Source: Paludisphaera soli
GTDB taxonomy: Bacteria > Planctomycetota > Planctomycetia > Isosphaerales > Isosphaeraceae
DNA: 64,000 nucleotides
Reading direction: 5' to 3'
Assembly: GCF_011064595.1 (NCBI RefSeq)
Contig: NZ_JAALJI010000012.1
Span: forward strand, 62,001-126,000
Shown here piece after piece: positions 25,217 through 34,717 of the stretch. The translations under genes and the position numbers were made by a program. Position 1 is the stretch's first letter, and each line of letters opens with the position of its first letter. The notes under the pieces were generated by a model. It did not search any database. It was not told where the DNA came from and saw nothing but the letters and a program-made list of their open reading frames with translations.

Positions 25217-27421
25217 TCAGCCGTACGGCGGCCCCCGGCGCTCGCTCGCCTCGTCAGGCAGGATCACGGGGGTCATGGTGATGCTCGACGCGTGCTCGGT
25301 CGCCAGCTTCTGAAACTCGTCCTGCGAGCGGACGACCGGGGCGCCGGGCTTCGGTTTGACGCGGGCGTAGGTGCCGTCGGCCCGCAGCTCGCGGGCCTTG
25401 AGGTTGTCGGCCAGGGTGATGGCGAGGATCTCGTCGACGACCCGCGACCGGAGGGCCGGCGCCTCGATCGGGAACATCAGCTCGACGCGGCGGCGGAAGT
25501 TGCGGGGCATCCAGTCGGCCGAGGAGAGGAAGACCTCGGGCTCCTCGCCGTTGGCGAAGTAGGCGATCCGCGAGTGCTCCAGGAACTTGTCGACGATGCT
25601 CCGCACCTGGATGTTGTCCGAGACCCCGGGGACCCCCGGCCGGAGGCAGCAGATGCCTCGGATGATCAGGTCGATCTTGACGCCGGCCTGCGAGGCCTCG
25701 TACAGGCTGGTGATGATCCGGGGGTCGACCAGCGAGTTCATCTTGGCGATGATCCGCGCCGGCTGGCCGGCCTGGGCGTGCTCGGCCTCGCGGCGGATCA
25801 GGGCGGTGAGGCGGTCGGCGAGGTTCATCGGCGCGACGACCAGGCGCTTCCAGGTGTTGCCCTGGGAGTAGCCGGTCAGCAGGTTGAACAGGGCGCTGGC
25901 GTCCTCGCCGATCTCGGGCCGGCAGGTGAAGTAGCTGAGGTCGGTGTAGAGCCGGGCGGTGGTGTGGTTGTAGTTGCCGGTCCCCAGGTGGACGTAGCGG
26001 CGGATGCCGTCGTGCTCGCGGCGGACGACCAGGGCCGCCTTGCAGTGGGTCTTCAGGCCGACGATCCCGTAGACGACGTGCACGCCGGCCTTCTGGAGCA
26101 TCCGGGCCTTGTCGATGTTGTTCTCCTCGTCGAGCCGGGCCTGGAGCTCGACGAGGGCGGTCACCTGCTTGCCGTTCTCGGCCGCGCGGGCCAGCGCGGT
26201 GATGATCGGGTTGGAGTCGGCGGTGCGGTAGAGCGTCATCTTGATGGCCAGGACGTTGGGGTCCTCGCTGGCCTGCTCGATGAGCTGGACGACGGCGCCG
26301 AACGACTCGTAGGGGTGGTGCACCAGGAAGTCCTGGTCGCGGATCGCCCGGAAGACGCTGTGGCGGCCGGTAAAGGCGGGGGGCATCTTCGGCTCGTACG
26401 GGGCCTCGCGCAGGTCGCGGAAGCCTTCGAGCTTGTACAGCCCGCCGAGCACCGTGAGGTCGACCGGCCCGGGGACCTTGTAGACGTCGCGCTCCTCCAG
26501 CTCCAGGGCCGAGCCGGCCAGGAGCTGGGCGAGGAAGTCGGAATCGGCCCGCTCGGAGATCTCCAGCCGGACGGGGGCCCCCCACTTGCGCTGGCGGAGC
26601 GTCTCCTCGATGGTCGACAGCAGGCTGCTCTTGACCTCGTTCTCCTGGATCGACAGGTCGCTGTTGCGGGTGGCCCGGAAGGCCACGCGCTCGACCGTCC
26701 GGTAGCCGCCGAAGAGGGCGTCGAGCCGGGGGCCGATGACGTCCTCCAGCAGCACGAACCGCTTGCCCCCGCCGGGCTCGTCCGGCAGCGGCACCAGCCG
26801 GCTGATGACCGACGGCACCTGGAGCACCGCGTAGAGGAGCCGGCCGTGCTGGTTGAGCGACTCGACCCGCAGCAGCAGGTTCAGGCTCTTGTTGTGGACG
26901 TGCGGGAACGGGTGCGCCGGGTCGATCGCCAGGGGGGTGAGGACCGGGTAGACCTGGTTCGTGAAGTAGTCGTCGAGGAACGCGTTGTGGGCCTCGGTCA
27001 GCTCCGCGGGGGTGCAGATGCGGATGCCGTGGCCTTCCAGCTCGGGGCGGACCTCGTTGAGCCAGACCTCGTAGAGCCGGGCGACGAAGTCGTGGGCCCG
27101 CTTGGAGATCTCCAGGAGCTGGGCCAGCGGGCCCATGCCGTCCGGCGGCGGGTCCTGCGGCTCCAGGCTCTCGTAGAGCTGGGCCTGGAGGCCGGCGACG
27201 CGGACCTCGAAGAACTCGTCGAGGTTGGACGAGCAGATGGCCAGGAACTTGAGCCGGTCGAGCAGCGGGTTGGAGCGGTCGCGGGCCTCTTCGAGGACCC
27301 GTTCGTTGAACTCGAGCCAGCTCAGCTCGCGGTTGATGAACAGGCTGGAGTCAACGACGACCGGCGGCGCCGGCACGGTCGAGGGCCCGCTGCTGGTGAG
27401 GGAGTGCTTCGGCTTGCCCAC
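25217..27421 (-). CDS. ppk1: Polyphosphate kinase 1
   Basis: PPK1 reversibly polymerises the ATP gamma-phosphate into polyphosphate through a phosphohistidine. The 734-residue protein has the N domain (FINRELSWLEFNERVLEEA, about 27-45), head domain, and two phospholipase-D-like C domains. The autophosphorylated His is His478 in YVHLGTGNYN, followed by TARLYTDLSYFT. IKMTLYRT and LSSADWMPRNF are further signatures. The start is GTG at 27421; the family core begins about residue 27. nfo lies upstream on the same strand, 84 bases away. No exopolyphosphatase gene is adjacent. Confidence 0.96.
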   Translation of the reverse strand: MGKPKHSLTSSGPSTVPAPPVVVDSSLFINRELSWLEFNERVLEEARDRSNPLLDRLKFLAICSSNLDEFFEVRVAGLQAQLYESLEPQDPPPDGMGPLAQLLEISKRAHDFVARLYEVWLNEVRPELEGHGIRICTPAELTEAHNAFLDDYFTNQVYPVLTPLAIDPAHPFPHVHNKSLNLLLRVESLNQHGRLLYAVLQVPSVISRLVPLPDEPGGGKRFVLLEDVIGPRLDALFGGYRTVERVAFRATRNSDLSIQENEVKSSLLSTIEETLRQRKWGAPVRLEISERADSDFLAQLLAGSALELEERDVYKVPGPVDLTVLGGLYKLEGFRDLREAPYEPKMPPAFTGRHSVFRAIRDQDFLVHHPYESFGAVVQLIEQASEDPNVLAIKMTLYRTADSNPIITALARAAENGKQVTALVELQARLDEENNIDKARMLQKAGVHVVYGIVGLKTHCKAALVVRREHDGIRRYVHLGTGNYNHTTARLYTDLSYFTCRPEIGEDASALFNLLTGYSQGNTWKRLVVAPMNLADRLTALIRREAEHAQAGQPARIIAKMNSLVDPRIITSLYEASQAGVKIDLIIRGICCLRPGVPGVSDNIQVRSIVDKFLEHSRIAYFANGEEPEVFLSSADWMPRNFRRRVELMFPIEAPALRSRVVDEILAITLADNLKARELRADGTYARVKPKPGAPVVRSQDEFQKLATEHASSITMTPVILPDEASERRGPPYG

Positions 27422-27505
27422 GCTTTGACCACCGTCCAGGGGTTCGATGACGTCTGGGGAGGGGCGGCCCCGCCCTCCCCGCCCGCGCCGCGGCCGGCGG
27501 CGCGA

Positions 27506-28405
27506 TCAGGCCGCGACGAGGCCGAGCAGGATCCTCCGGTTGCGGGCGTCCAGGTCCTCGCCGTCCTCGACCCCCTTGGGAGTCTCGAGGATCATCGGCA
27601 GGCCCCGGAACCGCGGATCGTTGAGGAGGAATCCGAACGGGTCCAGGCCGATCGTCCCGACGCCGATCCCCGCGTGGCGGTCGACCCGGCTGGCGAGCTC
27701 GCGGCGGCTGTCGTTGAGGTGCCAGACCCGGATCCGGCCCAGCCCGACCGTCCGATCGAGCTCCGCCACGGTCTCATCGTACAACTCCCGGAGGTGCAAA
27801 GGATAGCCCGCCGCGAAAATGTGGCAGGTGTCCACGCACACCCCGAGACGCCCCCCGTCGGCCGCAAGTCCCAGGATGGCTTCGAGATGCTCGAACCGAT
27901 GCCCGAGGCACGTCCCCTGCCCCGCGGTGGTCTCCAGGTCGATCGTCACCGCGCAGGCGGAGGTCCGATCCAGCACGCGGTCGAGCGCCCTCGCCACCCG
28001 CGCGAGGCCCGCCTCCTCCCCCGTCCCGACGTGCGCCCCGGGGTGGACCACCAGGTCGGCGATCCCCAGCCGGGCGCAACGCTCGACTTCGACGACCATC
28101 GCGTCGATGGACTTCTCCCAGAGGGCGTCGTCGGGGCTCGCCAGGTTGATGAGGTAGGAGGCGTGCGAGACCGGGTCGACGACCCCCGTCTCGGCGATCG
28201 CGGCGCGGAAGGCGCAGGCCTGGGCGTCGGTGATCGGCGGGGCGTTCCACTGGTTGTTGTTCTTGGTGAACAGCTGAACGGTCTCGAACCCCACGGCGGC
28301 GGCCGCGCGGACGGCCCGGTCGTAGCCGCCGGCGATCGACATGTGCGCCCCCAATTTGGGAGGGGACGCGGCCTGGCGGCGGGGGTTCGCGGGCTTTCGG
28401 GGCAT
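27506..28405 (-). CDS. nfo: Deoxyribonuclease IV (endonuclease IV, Nfo)
   Basis: Nfo cleaves DNA at abasic sites in base-excision repair using three zinc ions. The 299-residue protein shows the full set of metal-ligand segments: GAHMSIAGG, SHASYLINLA, VVHPGAHVG, DLETTAGQG, CVDTCHIFAAGY, VWHLNDS, RHAGIGVGTIG and ILETPKG. The ATG at 28405 leaves a 20-residue basic N-terminus before the barrel; the frame is open farther upstream without similarity. The neighbouring divergent gene begins 137 bases away, so this interval carries promoters for both. Confidence 0.95.
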   Translation of the reverse strand: MPRKPANPRRQAASPPKLGAHMSIAGGYDRAVRAAAAVGFETVQLFTKNNNQWNAPPITDAQACAFRAAIAETGVVDPVSHASYLINLASPDDALWEKSIDAMVVEVERCARLGIADLVVHPGAHVGTGEEAGLARVARALDRVLDRTSACAVTIDLETTAGQGTCLGHRFEHLEAILGLAADGGRLGVCVDTCHIFAAGYPLHLRELYDETVAELDRTVGLGRIRVWHLNDSRRELASRVDRHAGIGVGTIGLDPFGFLLNDPRFRGLPMILETPKGVEDGEDLDARNRRILLGLVAA

Positions 28406-28541
28406 GCTTCGGGTCCGGGACGGGCGGAAAGCGGCGAATCCGCGACGTTCCCCGAGGAGCGTCCCTTGCGGATCGGGCCGGAACTCCACTAGAATGCAAC
28501 ATCCTGCCGACCTGTCCAGGGCGAGGGCGAGGGTTCTATCT

Positions 28542-29012
28542 ATGGGATGGCTGATCGCGGCCGGCGTCCTCCCCTCCTGCGTCTTCGCCGGGTGGTTCAT
28601 CCTGCGACGCCCGCTGCGACTCTTCTTCGAGGACCTGCACGTCGACCAGGCCCGCGAGGCGTTCCGCCGCCGCCGCGAGCACCTGGAGGCCGCGTTCGTC
28701 GCCAGCCTCGGCCGGTTCGACCGCGAGGAAGGCGCCCGCTGGGAGGACGCCCAGTGGCACGACGAGATCCTCTGGGCGCGCGACCGCCAGACCCGGCGGT
28801 TCCTCGCCCTGGTCTGCGTGCATTTCGAGCCCGATCTCTTCGAGCCGCCCCAGGCCCGGCGTCACGCCACGGCGGTCTTCGAGTTCTCCAAGGGGCGCTG
28901 GCGGGCCGAGGGGAAGCGGCTGGACCAGATCTTCCCCGACGAGGCCGTCGGCCGCAACCGCCGCTACGAGCCCGTCGCCGTGGTCCATCGCAACCCGCGC
29001 CAGCTCGGCTGA
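28542..29012 (+). CDS. Membrane-anchored small protein of unknown function
   Basis: The 156-residue protein starts with one hydrophobic segment (about 3-22), then an amphipathic Arg/Glu-rich helix (about 30-65). The soluble remainder has alternating strands (RRFLALVCVHFEPDLFE, HATAVFEFSKGRWRAEGKRLD). I recognise no family. The ATG at 28542 is decided by GAGGGCGAGGG just upstream and by the membrane segment beginning at residue 3; open codons farther upstream lie in the divergent promoter region. A gene for an S1-domain protein follows on the same strand after 154 bases. Confidence 0.7.
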   Translation: MGWLIAAGVLPSCVFAGWFILRRPLRLFFEDLHVDQAREAFRRRREHLEAAFVASLGRFDREEGARWEDAQWHDEILWARDRQTRRFLALVCVHFEPDLFEPPQARRHATAVFEFSKGRWRAEGKRLDQIFPDEAVGRNRRYEPVAVVHRNPRQLG

Positions 29013-29166
29013 GGCCCCGCCCCGGGGGGACGGCTTGGCTCCGTCCCGCCGAGCGGATACCCTGGGGCCGGGCGATCCCGCCGGATCGGAAATCTCGCGG
29101 ATGCGCGCGCGGACGGCCGCGATCCCTGTCATGTCATGAACCAGCCTGGAAGACGGACCTGATCCC

Positions 29167-30576
29167 ATGCCCGACGAATCGAACGCCCCGAACGCCCCCG
29201 GAACGCCGTCGCCCCCGCCCCCGCCCTCCGGCCCCAAGTCGAAGCCCCCGGTCTCGCGCGACGCGGCCATCGACCAGGCGATGGAGGCCGCCCTGGGGAG
29301 CGTCCCGGCCCGGCCGGGCTCCGAGCCCCCGCTCAAGAAGCTGTGGGACGACGAGCTGGAGGCCGAGCTCGAAGCGGCCTTGAGCGGCTTCGACCCCCAC
29401 ACGTTCGACGTCGCCCCCGCTCGCCGCAAGCGCGAGGAGCGGCTCCCCGCCGACGGCAAGGGCCGCGGCCAGGAGGCCCAGCAGGGCCTGCGGAAGGGCC
29501 GGGTGATCGGCGTCCGGGGCCGGAGCCTGTTCATCGACCTCGGCGGCAAGAGCGAGGGCGTCGTCCCGCTCGACCAGTTCGAGGGCGAGGTCCCCGCCGC
29601 CGGCGCCGAGATCGAGGTCCAGTTCGACCACTTCGACCGCTCCGAGGGGATCATCCACCTCCGCCTCAAGGGCTCGGCGATCGAGGCCGACTGGAGCAAC
29701 CTCCGCGAAGGCGTCATCGTCGAGGCCAAGATCACCAAGGCCGTCAAGGGGGGCGTCGAGGTCGACGTCGACGGCATCCGCGGCTTCATGCCCATCAGCC
29801 AGATCGACCTCAACCGCGTCGAGGACGCCGGCGACTACATCAACCAGAAGGTCAAGGCGATCGTCACCGAGGCCAACCAGCGCGAGAAGAACCTCGTCGT
29901 CTCCCGCCGCGACCTGCTGGAGCGCGAGCGCGCCGAGCTTCGCGAGAAGACCTGGGAGACTCTCGAAGAGGGCCAGGTCCGCGACGGCGTCGTCCGCTCG
30001 GTCAAGCCCTTCGGCGCGTTCGTCGACGTCGGCGGGGTCGACGGCCTCCTCCCCATCGGCGAGATGAGCTGGGTCCGCGTCAACCAGGTCGAGGACCTCA
30101 TCCGCGCCGGCGACAAGGTGCAGGTCAAGATCCTCCGGATCGACCGCGAGGCCAAGAAGCTCACCTTCGGCCTCAAGCAGCTCCAGAAGAACCCCTGGGA
30201 CGACGCCGAGGACAACTACGCCCGCGGCGCCACCGTCCCCGGCAAGGTCACCAAGATCATGGAGTTCGGCGCGTTCGTCGAGCTGGAGCCGGGCGTCGAG
30301 GGCCTGATCCACGTCTCGGAACTCGCCCCCACCCGGGTCCGCCGGATCGCCGACATCGTCCAGCCCGGCCAGGAGGTCGAGGTCCGGATCCTCAAGGTCG
30401 AGGCCGACGCCCGCCGCATCAGCCTCTCGCTGCTCCCGTCGGGCAAGGACCAGCCGGCCGCCGAGGACGAAGCCGAGGGCGAGGACGACGTCCCGGCCGC
30501 TCCGAAGCCCGAACGCAAGGTCCCGCTCAAGGGGGGCCTGGGCGACCGCGAGCCGATCCCGAAGCTCGGCTCGTGA
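29167..30576 (+). CDS. Protein with four S1 RNA-binding domains (ribosomal protein S1-like)
   Basis: The 469-residue protein has a Pro/Ala-rich disordered N-terminus (1-100) and four S1 repeats (about 108-172, 180-252, 265-338 and 350-422). Repeats 3 and 4 carry the canonical VKPFGAFVDV and IMEFGAFVEL RNA-binding faces with HVSEL. An acidic/basic tail closes it. Bacterial S1 has four to six repeats and brings mRNA to the ribosome; planctomycetes often have more than one S1-like protein, so this may be rpsA itself or a paralogue acting in RNA metabolism. It lies two genes upstream of other translation-related genes (hpf next). Confidence 0.88.
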   Translation: MPDESNAPNAPGTPSPPPPPSGPKSKPPVSRDAAIDQAMEAALGSVPARPGSEPPLKKLWDDELEAELEAALSGFDPHTFDVAPARRKREERLPADGKGRGQEAQQGLRKGRVIGVRGRSLFIDLGGKSEGVVPLDQFEGEVPAAGAEIEVQFDHFDRSEGIIHLRLKGSAIEADWSNLREGVIVEAKITKAVKGGVEVDVDGIRGFMPISQIDLNRVEDAGDYINQKVKAIVTEANQREKNLVVSRRDLLERERAELREKTWETLEEGQVRDGVVRSVKPFGAFVDVGGVDGLLPIGEMSWVRVNQVEDLIRAGDKVQVKILRIDREAKKLTFGLKQLQKNPWDDAEDNYARGATVPGKVTKIMEFGAFVELEPGVEGLIHVSELAPTRVRRIADIVQPGQEVEVRILKVEADARRISLSLLPSGKDQPAAEDEAEGEDDVPAAPKPERKVPLKGGLGDREPIPKLGS

Positions 30577-30702
30577 CTTCCATACCATAGGGCGGGCGTC
30601 GCCGGGGGCCTCCCTTGCAATCGAGGCCCCGTGACGTACCATTTCCACCAAAAGGGTCGCGCGAGACCCTCCGCTTCGAACGCAGTGCCAGCGAGGTGTA
30701 CG

Positions 30703-31056
30703 ATGCAGATCCAGGTCACCACCGACAACCATATCCACGGCGGCGAACGCCTCATCGAAGGGATCACCCAGGCCCTGGAGGGCACGCTGGAGCGATTCAA
30801 CGGCCAGATCACCCGGGTGGAAGTCCACCTGGCCGACGTCAACGGCCCCAAGGGCGCCGACAACGACAAGCGTTGCCTGATGGAAGCCCGCCTCGCTGGC
30901 CACCAGCCGATCGTCGCCAGCCACCAGGCCGCCACCGTCGACGAGTCGGTCGACGGCGCGTCCGAGAAGCTCTTCCGGGCTATCGAGTCGACCTTCGATC
31001 GCCTGCACTCCCACAAGGGCCCGCAGACCTCCGCCGGCGGCGATCAGGTCATCTGA
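30703..31056 (+). CDS. hpf: Short ribosome hibernation-promoting factor (HPF/RaiA family)
   Basis: HPF/RaiA proteins bind the 30S decoding region in stationary phase and block or dimerise ribosomes. The 117-residue protein begins MQIQVTTDNHIHGGERLIE and contains VEVHLADVNGPKGADNDKRC, the strand-turn-strand typical of the family. It lacks the C-terminal dimerisation domain of long HPF. ATG at 30703 has GAGGTG seven bases upstream; the longer frame starting at 30631 lacks similarity. It is followed by a strong hairpin. Confidence 0.85.
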   Translation: MQIQVTTDNHIHGGERLIEGITQALEGTLERFNGQITRVEVHLADVNGPKGADNDKRCLMEARLAGHQPIVASHQAATVDESVDGASEKLFRAIESTFDRLHSHKGPQTSAGGDQVI

Positions 31057-31082
31057 CCGACCCGCCACCGAGGGACTCATGA

Positions 31083-31126
31083 ACGGCCGGGACGCCGGGC
31101 GCCGACGCCCGGGGCGTCCCGGCCGT
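31083..31126 (+). terminator. Strong hairpin terminator after hpf
   Basis: A perfect 14-base stem (31083-31096 with 31113-31126) continues through a two-base bulge into a 5-base inner stem (31097-31101 with 31106-31110) closed by a four-base loop, followed by a pyrimidine-rich CTCCCTTCC but no true T run. It ends the hpf transcript in all likelihood, and argues that the next gene does not start at the ATG at 31079. Confidence 0.65.
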
Positions 31127-31165
31127 CTCCCTTCCGCCCGCCTCCCGACGACGCGAGGCCCCGCG

Positions 31166-31567
31166 ATGCTCCACGACGACGAGACCGAACGGCGGCTCGC
31201 CGAATTCTACGGGCCGCCCGACGAACGCGACCGCAAACAAACCGACTTCATCGCCGACCTCGTGGAGCGGTTCTCCAATCAGGGAGTCCGCAGCCTGCTC
31301 GCCGCCCTCGGCCAGGTCGACGGCCTCCTCTGCACGGACATGCTCCGGCGGATCGACCTCGCCGCGACCCCGCTGGCCGAGATCCTCAGGCCGTTCGAGC
31401 CCTGCGGCCTCCGCCTGGATGTGGATCCGCGCGAGGACGGCGACTTCGACGTGGAATTCGGCGGCTGCTGGCTCGACGTCGGCGACGGCCTCCGCACGGT
31501 CGCCCGACGCTCCGGCGACGGATTCGTCCTCGTCGACGGCGAGGCCGCGCAGTTCTGGATCGCCTGA
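31166..31567 (+). CDS. Orphan soluble protein
   Basis: The 133-residue protein is acidic, with an N-terminal helix segment (ERRLAEFYGPPDERDRKQ) and a hydrophobic/acidic C-terminal part that looks beta-rich (LRLDVDPREDGDFDVEFGGCWLDVG). I recognise no family. The ATG at 31166 is preferred: GAGG is nine bases upstream, and the in-frame ATG at 31079 would place the hpf terminator hairpin inside the coding sequence. The oxidoreductase gene starts three bases after the stop, so the two are likely co-transcribed. Confidence 0.65.
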   Translation: MLHDDETERRLAEFYGPPDERDRKQTDFIADLVERFSNQGVRSLLAALGQVDGLLCTDMLRRIDLAATPLAEILRPFEPCGLRLDVDPREDGDFDVEFGGCWLDVGDGLRTVARRSGDGFVLVDGEAAQFWIA

Positions 31568-31570
31568 ACC

Positions 31571-32545
31571 ATGCCGTCCGCAGCGATCAACCAGGCCCTC
31601 TGGTACCGCCGTTTCGGCCCGCCGGCCGAGGCTCTCGCTTTAGAGGCCTCGGATATCCCGCCCCTCGATCCGGGCCGCGTCCGCGTCCAGATGACCGCCG
31701 CGCCAATCAACCCGTCCGACCTAATCCCGATCACCGGGGCCTACCGGCATCGCGTCGTCCCGCCCCGGGTCGCCGGCCACGAGGGCTGCGGCGTGGTCGT
31801 CGAGTCGGCCGATCCGAGGCTCCTCGGCCGCCGCGTCCTGCCCCTGCGCGGCGAGGGGACCTGGCAGTCCTTCGTCCAGGCCGATCCCGAATGGACCATC
31901 CCGGTGCCGGACGAGATCCCCGACGACCTCGCCGCGCGGGCCTATATCAACCCGCTCGCCGCCCTGCTGATGCTGGAGGCGTGGCCCCCGGCCGGTCGTC
32001 GCGTGCTGCTGACCGCCGCCGGCTCGACGTGCGCCCGGCTGCTGGGCGCGTGGGCCCTGGAGTCGGGTGCCCGCGAGGTCCTCGCCGTCCATCGCTCCCC
32101 CGCCCACGCCGAGTCCCTGGCCGCGCTCGGCCTGACGCCGATCCGCGAGGACGACCCGAAGCTGGCCGCCGCCGCCTCGATCGCCGACCTCGCCTTCGAC
32201 GCCGTGGGGGGCCGCCTCGCCGCCCGCCTCCTCGCCGAGATGCCCCGCCGCGGCGACCTCGTCTCCTACGGCCTCCTCTCCGGCGAGCCCTTCCTCCCGA
32301 CCCCCGCCGGCCCGACCGTCCACCGCTTCCACCTCCGCGACCGCCTCGAAGGCGTCTCGGCCGACGCCTGGCGCGGCTGGTTCGAAAGCCTCTGGCCCCG
32401 CCTCCGAACCGCGACGATCCCCAGCGTCCGCCCCTTCCCGATCGAATACTGGCGCGAGGCCCTCGCGTCGTTCGACGAATCCGGCCGCTCGTCCAAGCCC
32501 ATCTTCCGATTCGCCGAGGTTGATCCCGGGCCGACGCCCCCTTAG
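31571..32545 (+). CDS. Medium-chain dehydrogenase/reductase (quinone oxidoreductase or enoyl reductase type)
   Basis: The 324-residue MDR protein has the GroES-like N-terminal half (VQMTAAPINPSDL, then GHEGCGVVVES) and a Rossmann half beginning VLLTAAGSTCARLLGAWAL, where a degenerate AxxGxx(A/G) replaces the usual glycine-rich loop. The structural zinc cysteines of alcohol dehydrogenases are absent, so it is the zinc-free subtype. WQSFVQADPEWTIPVPDEI followed by AYINPLAALLML resembles mitochondrial-type trans-2-enoyl-CoA reductases; a quinone reductase is the alternative. Substrate is unknown. Confidence 0.8.
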   Translation: MPSAAINQALWYRRFGPPAEALALEASDIPPLDPGRVRVQMTAAPINPSDLIPITGAYRHRVVPPRVAGHEGCGVVVESADPRLLGRRVLPLRGEGTWQSFVQADPEWTIPVPDEIPDDLAARAYINPLAALLMLEAWPPAGRRVLLTAAGSTCARLLGAWALESGAREVLAVHRSPAHAESLAALGLTPIREDDPKLAAAASIADLAFDAVGGRLAARLLAEMPRRGDLVSYGLLSGEPFLPTPAGPTVHRFHLRDRLEGVSADAWRGWFESLWPRLRTATIPSVRPFPIEYWREALASFDESGRSSKPIFRFAEVDPGPTPP

Positions 32546-32612
32546 ATTCACAGGACGCGATCGAGCGGCGCGCCAATCGTCGGTCCTCGGTCCGGTCCCG
32601 CGGGGAGGACGC

Positions 32613-33047
32613 ATGGCCTATTCCATCGAGATCGCCCGGATCCTGACCGATCAGCTCGCGAAGATCGTCACCCTGAACCGGCATCAACTGGTCGGACACG
32701 CCGCGAACCTCGATTTCTGGACGGGGGAAGTGCGGCACGTCCTCGGCGTGATCGACGGCTACGGCCCGCGGTTCGAGCGGATGAAGGCGGCGCACGATGG
32801 ATACGTCGCCGATCACGGCACGCTGGAGTTCCGCCTCGACGAACCCGGCCTCACGGGCAAGCCCGCCGGGCCGAGGCGCGTCCCGAGTCGGGAGCTGGCC
32901 GAGGCGAGGGGTCGACTCCGCGACGCCTTCTATCGGGCCCTGGTCCGCTTCCACGCCGAGGGCTTCATCGACGAGGGGCCGTTGCGGCGGACCTGCGACG
33001 CTCTCGGCATGGGAGTGGAATCGAGCGACCTTCGCAGGCGAGGCTGA
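32613..33047 (+). CDS. Orphan helical protein
   Basis: The 144-residue, His/Arg/Glu-rich protein is predicted mostly helical (IEIARILTDQLAKIVTLNRHQLVGH, then DFWTGEVRHVLGVIDGYGPRF and AEARGRLRDAFYRALVRFHAEGF). I recognise no family. ATG at 32613 follows GGGGAGG at ideal spacing. It sits downstream of the MDR gene on the same strand with a 67-base gap. Confidence 0.65.
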   Translation: MAYSIEIARILTDQLAKIVTLNRHQLVGHAANLDFWTGEVRHVLGVIDGYGPRFERMKAAHDGYVADHGTLEFRLDEPGLTGKPAGPRRVPSRELAEARGRLRDAFYRALVRFHAEGFIDEGPLRRTCDALGMGVESSDLRRRG

Positions 33048-33156
33048 AACACGCAAGATTTATTGATTATGTAAACATGATCGCATTTTCACCCAAATCC
33101 AGGCTGCACACCTCGGGTCCGTCGTCGGGCGCGAGGCTCCGGAGACGAGGACCATC

Positions 33157-34407
33157 GTGCGAGATCACAGCTTCCTGCCGGTGATTCTGGGACTCGCCCT
33201 GGGACTGGTCTCGACGAGAGCGTCGGCCGACGAACTCCGCCCCGTCCCGCTCAAGGCGAAGGTCGAGAACGTCCAGCCGATGACCGGCATCGTCCTCTGG
33301 TCGACCAACGCGGCCGTCCGCACCGCGCCGATCCAGCTCGAATTCCGCTACTTCTCCTACCGCGAGGTCGTCGACGCGAAGGGGGAGTACGACTGGTCGC
33401 CCGTCGAGAAGTTCCTGGACGAGGTCGCCGGCCGTAAGCACCAGGCCGTGCTCCGCTGGCACGACACGTACGTCGGCCAGCCCTCGGGGGTGCCCGATTC
33501 CATCCGGTCGCTTCCGGACTACAAGGAGGTCGTGGCCCCGAGCGAGAAGAAGCCAACCGGGTTCCCCGACTACTCGCATCCGGAGCTGCGGCGGTTCGTC
33601 CTGGACTTCTTCGACCGCTTCGCCGCGAAGTACGACCGCGACCCACGCCTGGCGTTCCTGGAAGTCGGCTTCGGCCTCTGGTCCGAGTACCACATCTACG
33701 ACGGGCCGATGGAGCTGGGGAAGACGTTCCCCTCCCTCGAATACCAGCGCGAGTTCGCCGAGCGGATGGCCGCGCGGTTCCACGAGACGCCCTGGATGAT
33801 CTCGGTCGACGCGGCCTCCGACTGGGCCCCATTCGCGGACGACCCGAAGCTCCTGGCCCTCCCCTTCGGCCTGTTCGACGACTCGTTCAACCACGCCGAC
33901 CACGCCAAGGTCAACGAGCCCAACTGGGACGCCCTCGGCCGCGACCGCTGGAAGGTCGCCCCGACCGGCGGCGAATTCAGCTTCTACGAGCCGAAGGACC
34001 AGAAGCTCGCCCTGGCCCCCCAAGGGCCGCACGGCGTCCCCTTCGAGCGTCACGCCGCGAAGTTCCACATCACCTTCATGATCGGCGACGCCCAGCCCCG
34101 CCACCAGAAGCCCGACCGCATCCGCGAGGCCGGGCAGGCCTGCGGCTACCGCTTCCGTGTCACGCGGTTCGACGCCTCGGAGAGTCGCTCCGAGGTCGCG
34201 ATCGAGAACGTCGGCATCGCGCCGATCTACCACGACGCGTTCCCCGCCGTGAACGGGGTGCGGTCGAAGGAGTCGCTCAAGGGCCTGCTGCCGGTCGAGT
34301 CGCGGACGTTCCCGATCGCGGCCGGCGGCCCGGCTCCGACGCTGACCATCGAGTCCGACCGGCTGGTCCCCGGGCAGCGCATCGAGTTCGACGCCGATCT
34401 GCCATGA
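33157..34407 (+). CDS. Secreted DUF4832-like protein
   Basis: The 416-residue protein has a Sec signal peptide (about 1-25, cut near ASA-DE). It then has a barrel-like domain with FRYFSYREVV, DWSPVEKFLDE, VLRWHD and LAFLEVGFGLWSEYH, the last resembling a glycosidase-type acidic strand end. The C-terminal about 100 residues form a beta domain (RFRVTRFDASESRSEVAIENVGIAPIY) as in DUF4832 proteins. These occur with secreted polysaccharide enzymes; catalytic activity is unproven. GTG start follows GACGAGGA. Repeat copy B follows the stop. Confidence 0.65.
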   Translation: MRDHSFLPVILGLALGLVSTRASADELRPVPLKAKVENVQPMTGIVLWSTNAAVRTAPIQLEFRYFSYREVVDAKGEYDWSPVEKFLDEVAGRKHQAVLRWHDTYVGQPSGVPDSIRSLPDYKEVVAPSEKKPTGFPDYSHPELRRFVLDFFDRFAAKYDRDPRLAFLEVGFGLWSEYHIYDGPMELGKTFPSLEYQREFAERMAARFHETPWMISVDAASDWAPFADDPKLLALPFGLFDDSFNHADHAKVNEPNWDALGRDRWKVAPTGGEFSFYEPKDQKLALAPQGPHGVPFERHAAKFHITFMIGDAQPRHQKPDRIREAGQACGYRFRVTRFDASESRSEVAIENVGIAPIYHDAFPAVNGVRSKESLKGLLPVESRTFPIAAGGPAPTLTIESDRLVPGQRIEFDADLP

Positions 34408-34446
34408 GGGACTGACGCAGAAGGCGTCGTCCGACTCGACGACGGT

Positions 34447-34641
34447 CTTCCCCCCTCGCGGGGGAAGACAGACCGCGCAGCGGTCAGATGAGGGGGTGAC
34501 GCGCGCGGGGCGATTGGCCTTTCACCGCCCCGTCCGCATGGCCGTCGGTCTCGGGAAGACTTGACGGACCTCCGACGGCCTTGTCGCTCGTCCCCCCCTC
34601 ATCCGGCCCTTCGGGCCAGCTTCCCCTGCCAGGGGGGAAGG
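34447..34641. repeat. Palindromic repeat, copy B
   Basis: About 195 bases with the same arm design as the copies at 21563 and 41491. The left arm 34447-34496 contains a CTTCCCCCC...GGGGGAAG hairpin and ends AGATGAGGGGG; the right arm 34594-34641 runs CCCCCTCATCCGGCCC...GGGCC...GGGGGGAAGG. The left arm's inner hairpin differs from copies A and C, and the centre is unrelated. It lies between the convergent DUF4832-like and argC genes. Confidence 0.85.
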
Positions 34642-34717
34642 ACCTTCGCCGCCGACGGCCTGTGGTTCTTGAAAGGGCACTGCCAGGGAGAAGGCTCCCG
34701 GAGGCCCGCCACCCCCG

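Noticed and set aside
31079-31165. ATG 31079 as the start of the orphan gene after hpf
   Set aside because: The stretch is the terminator hairpin of hpf; ATG 31166 has a better ribosome-binding site.
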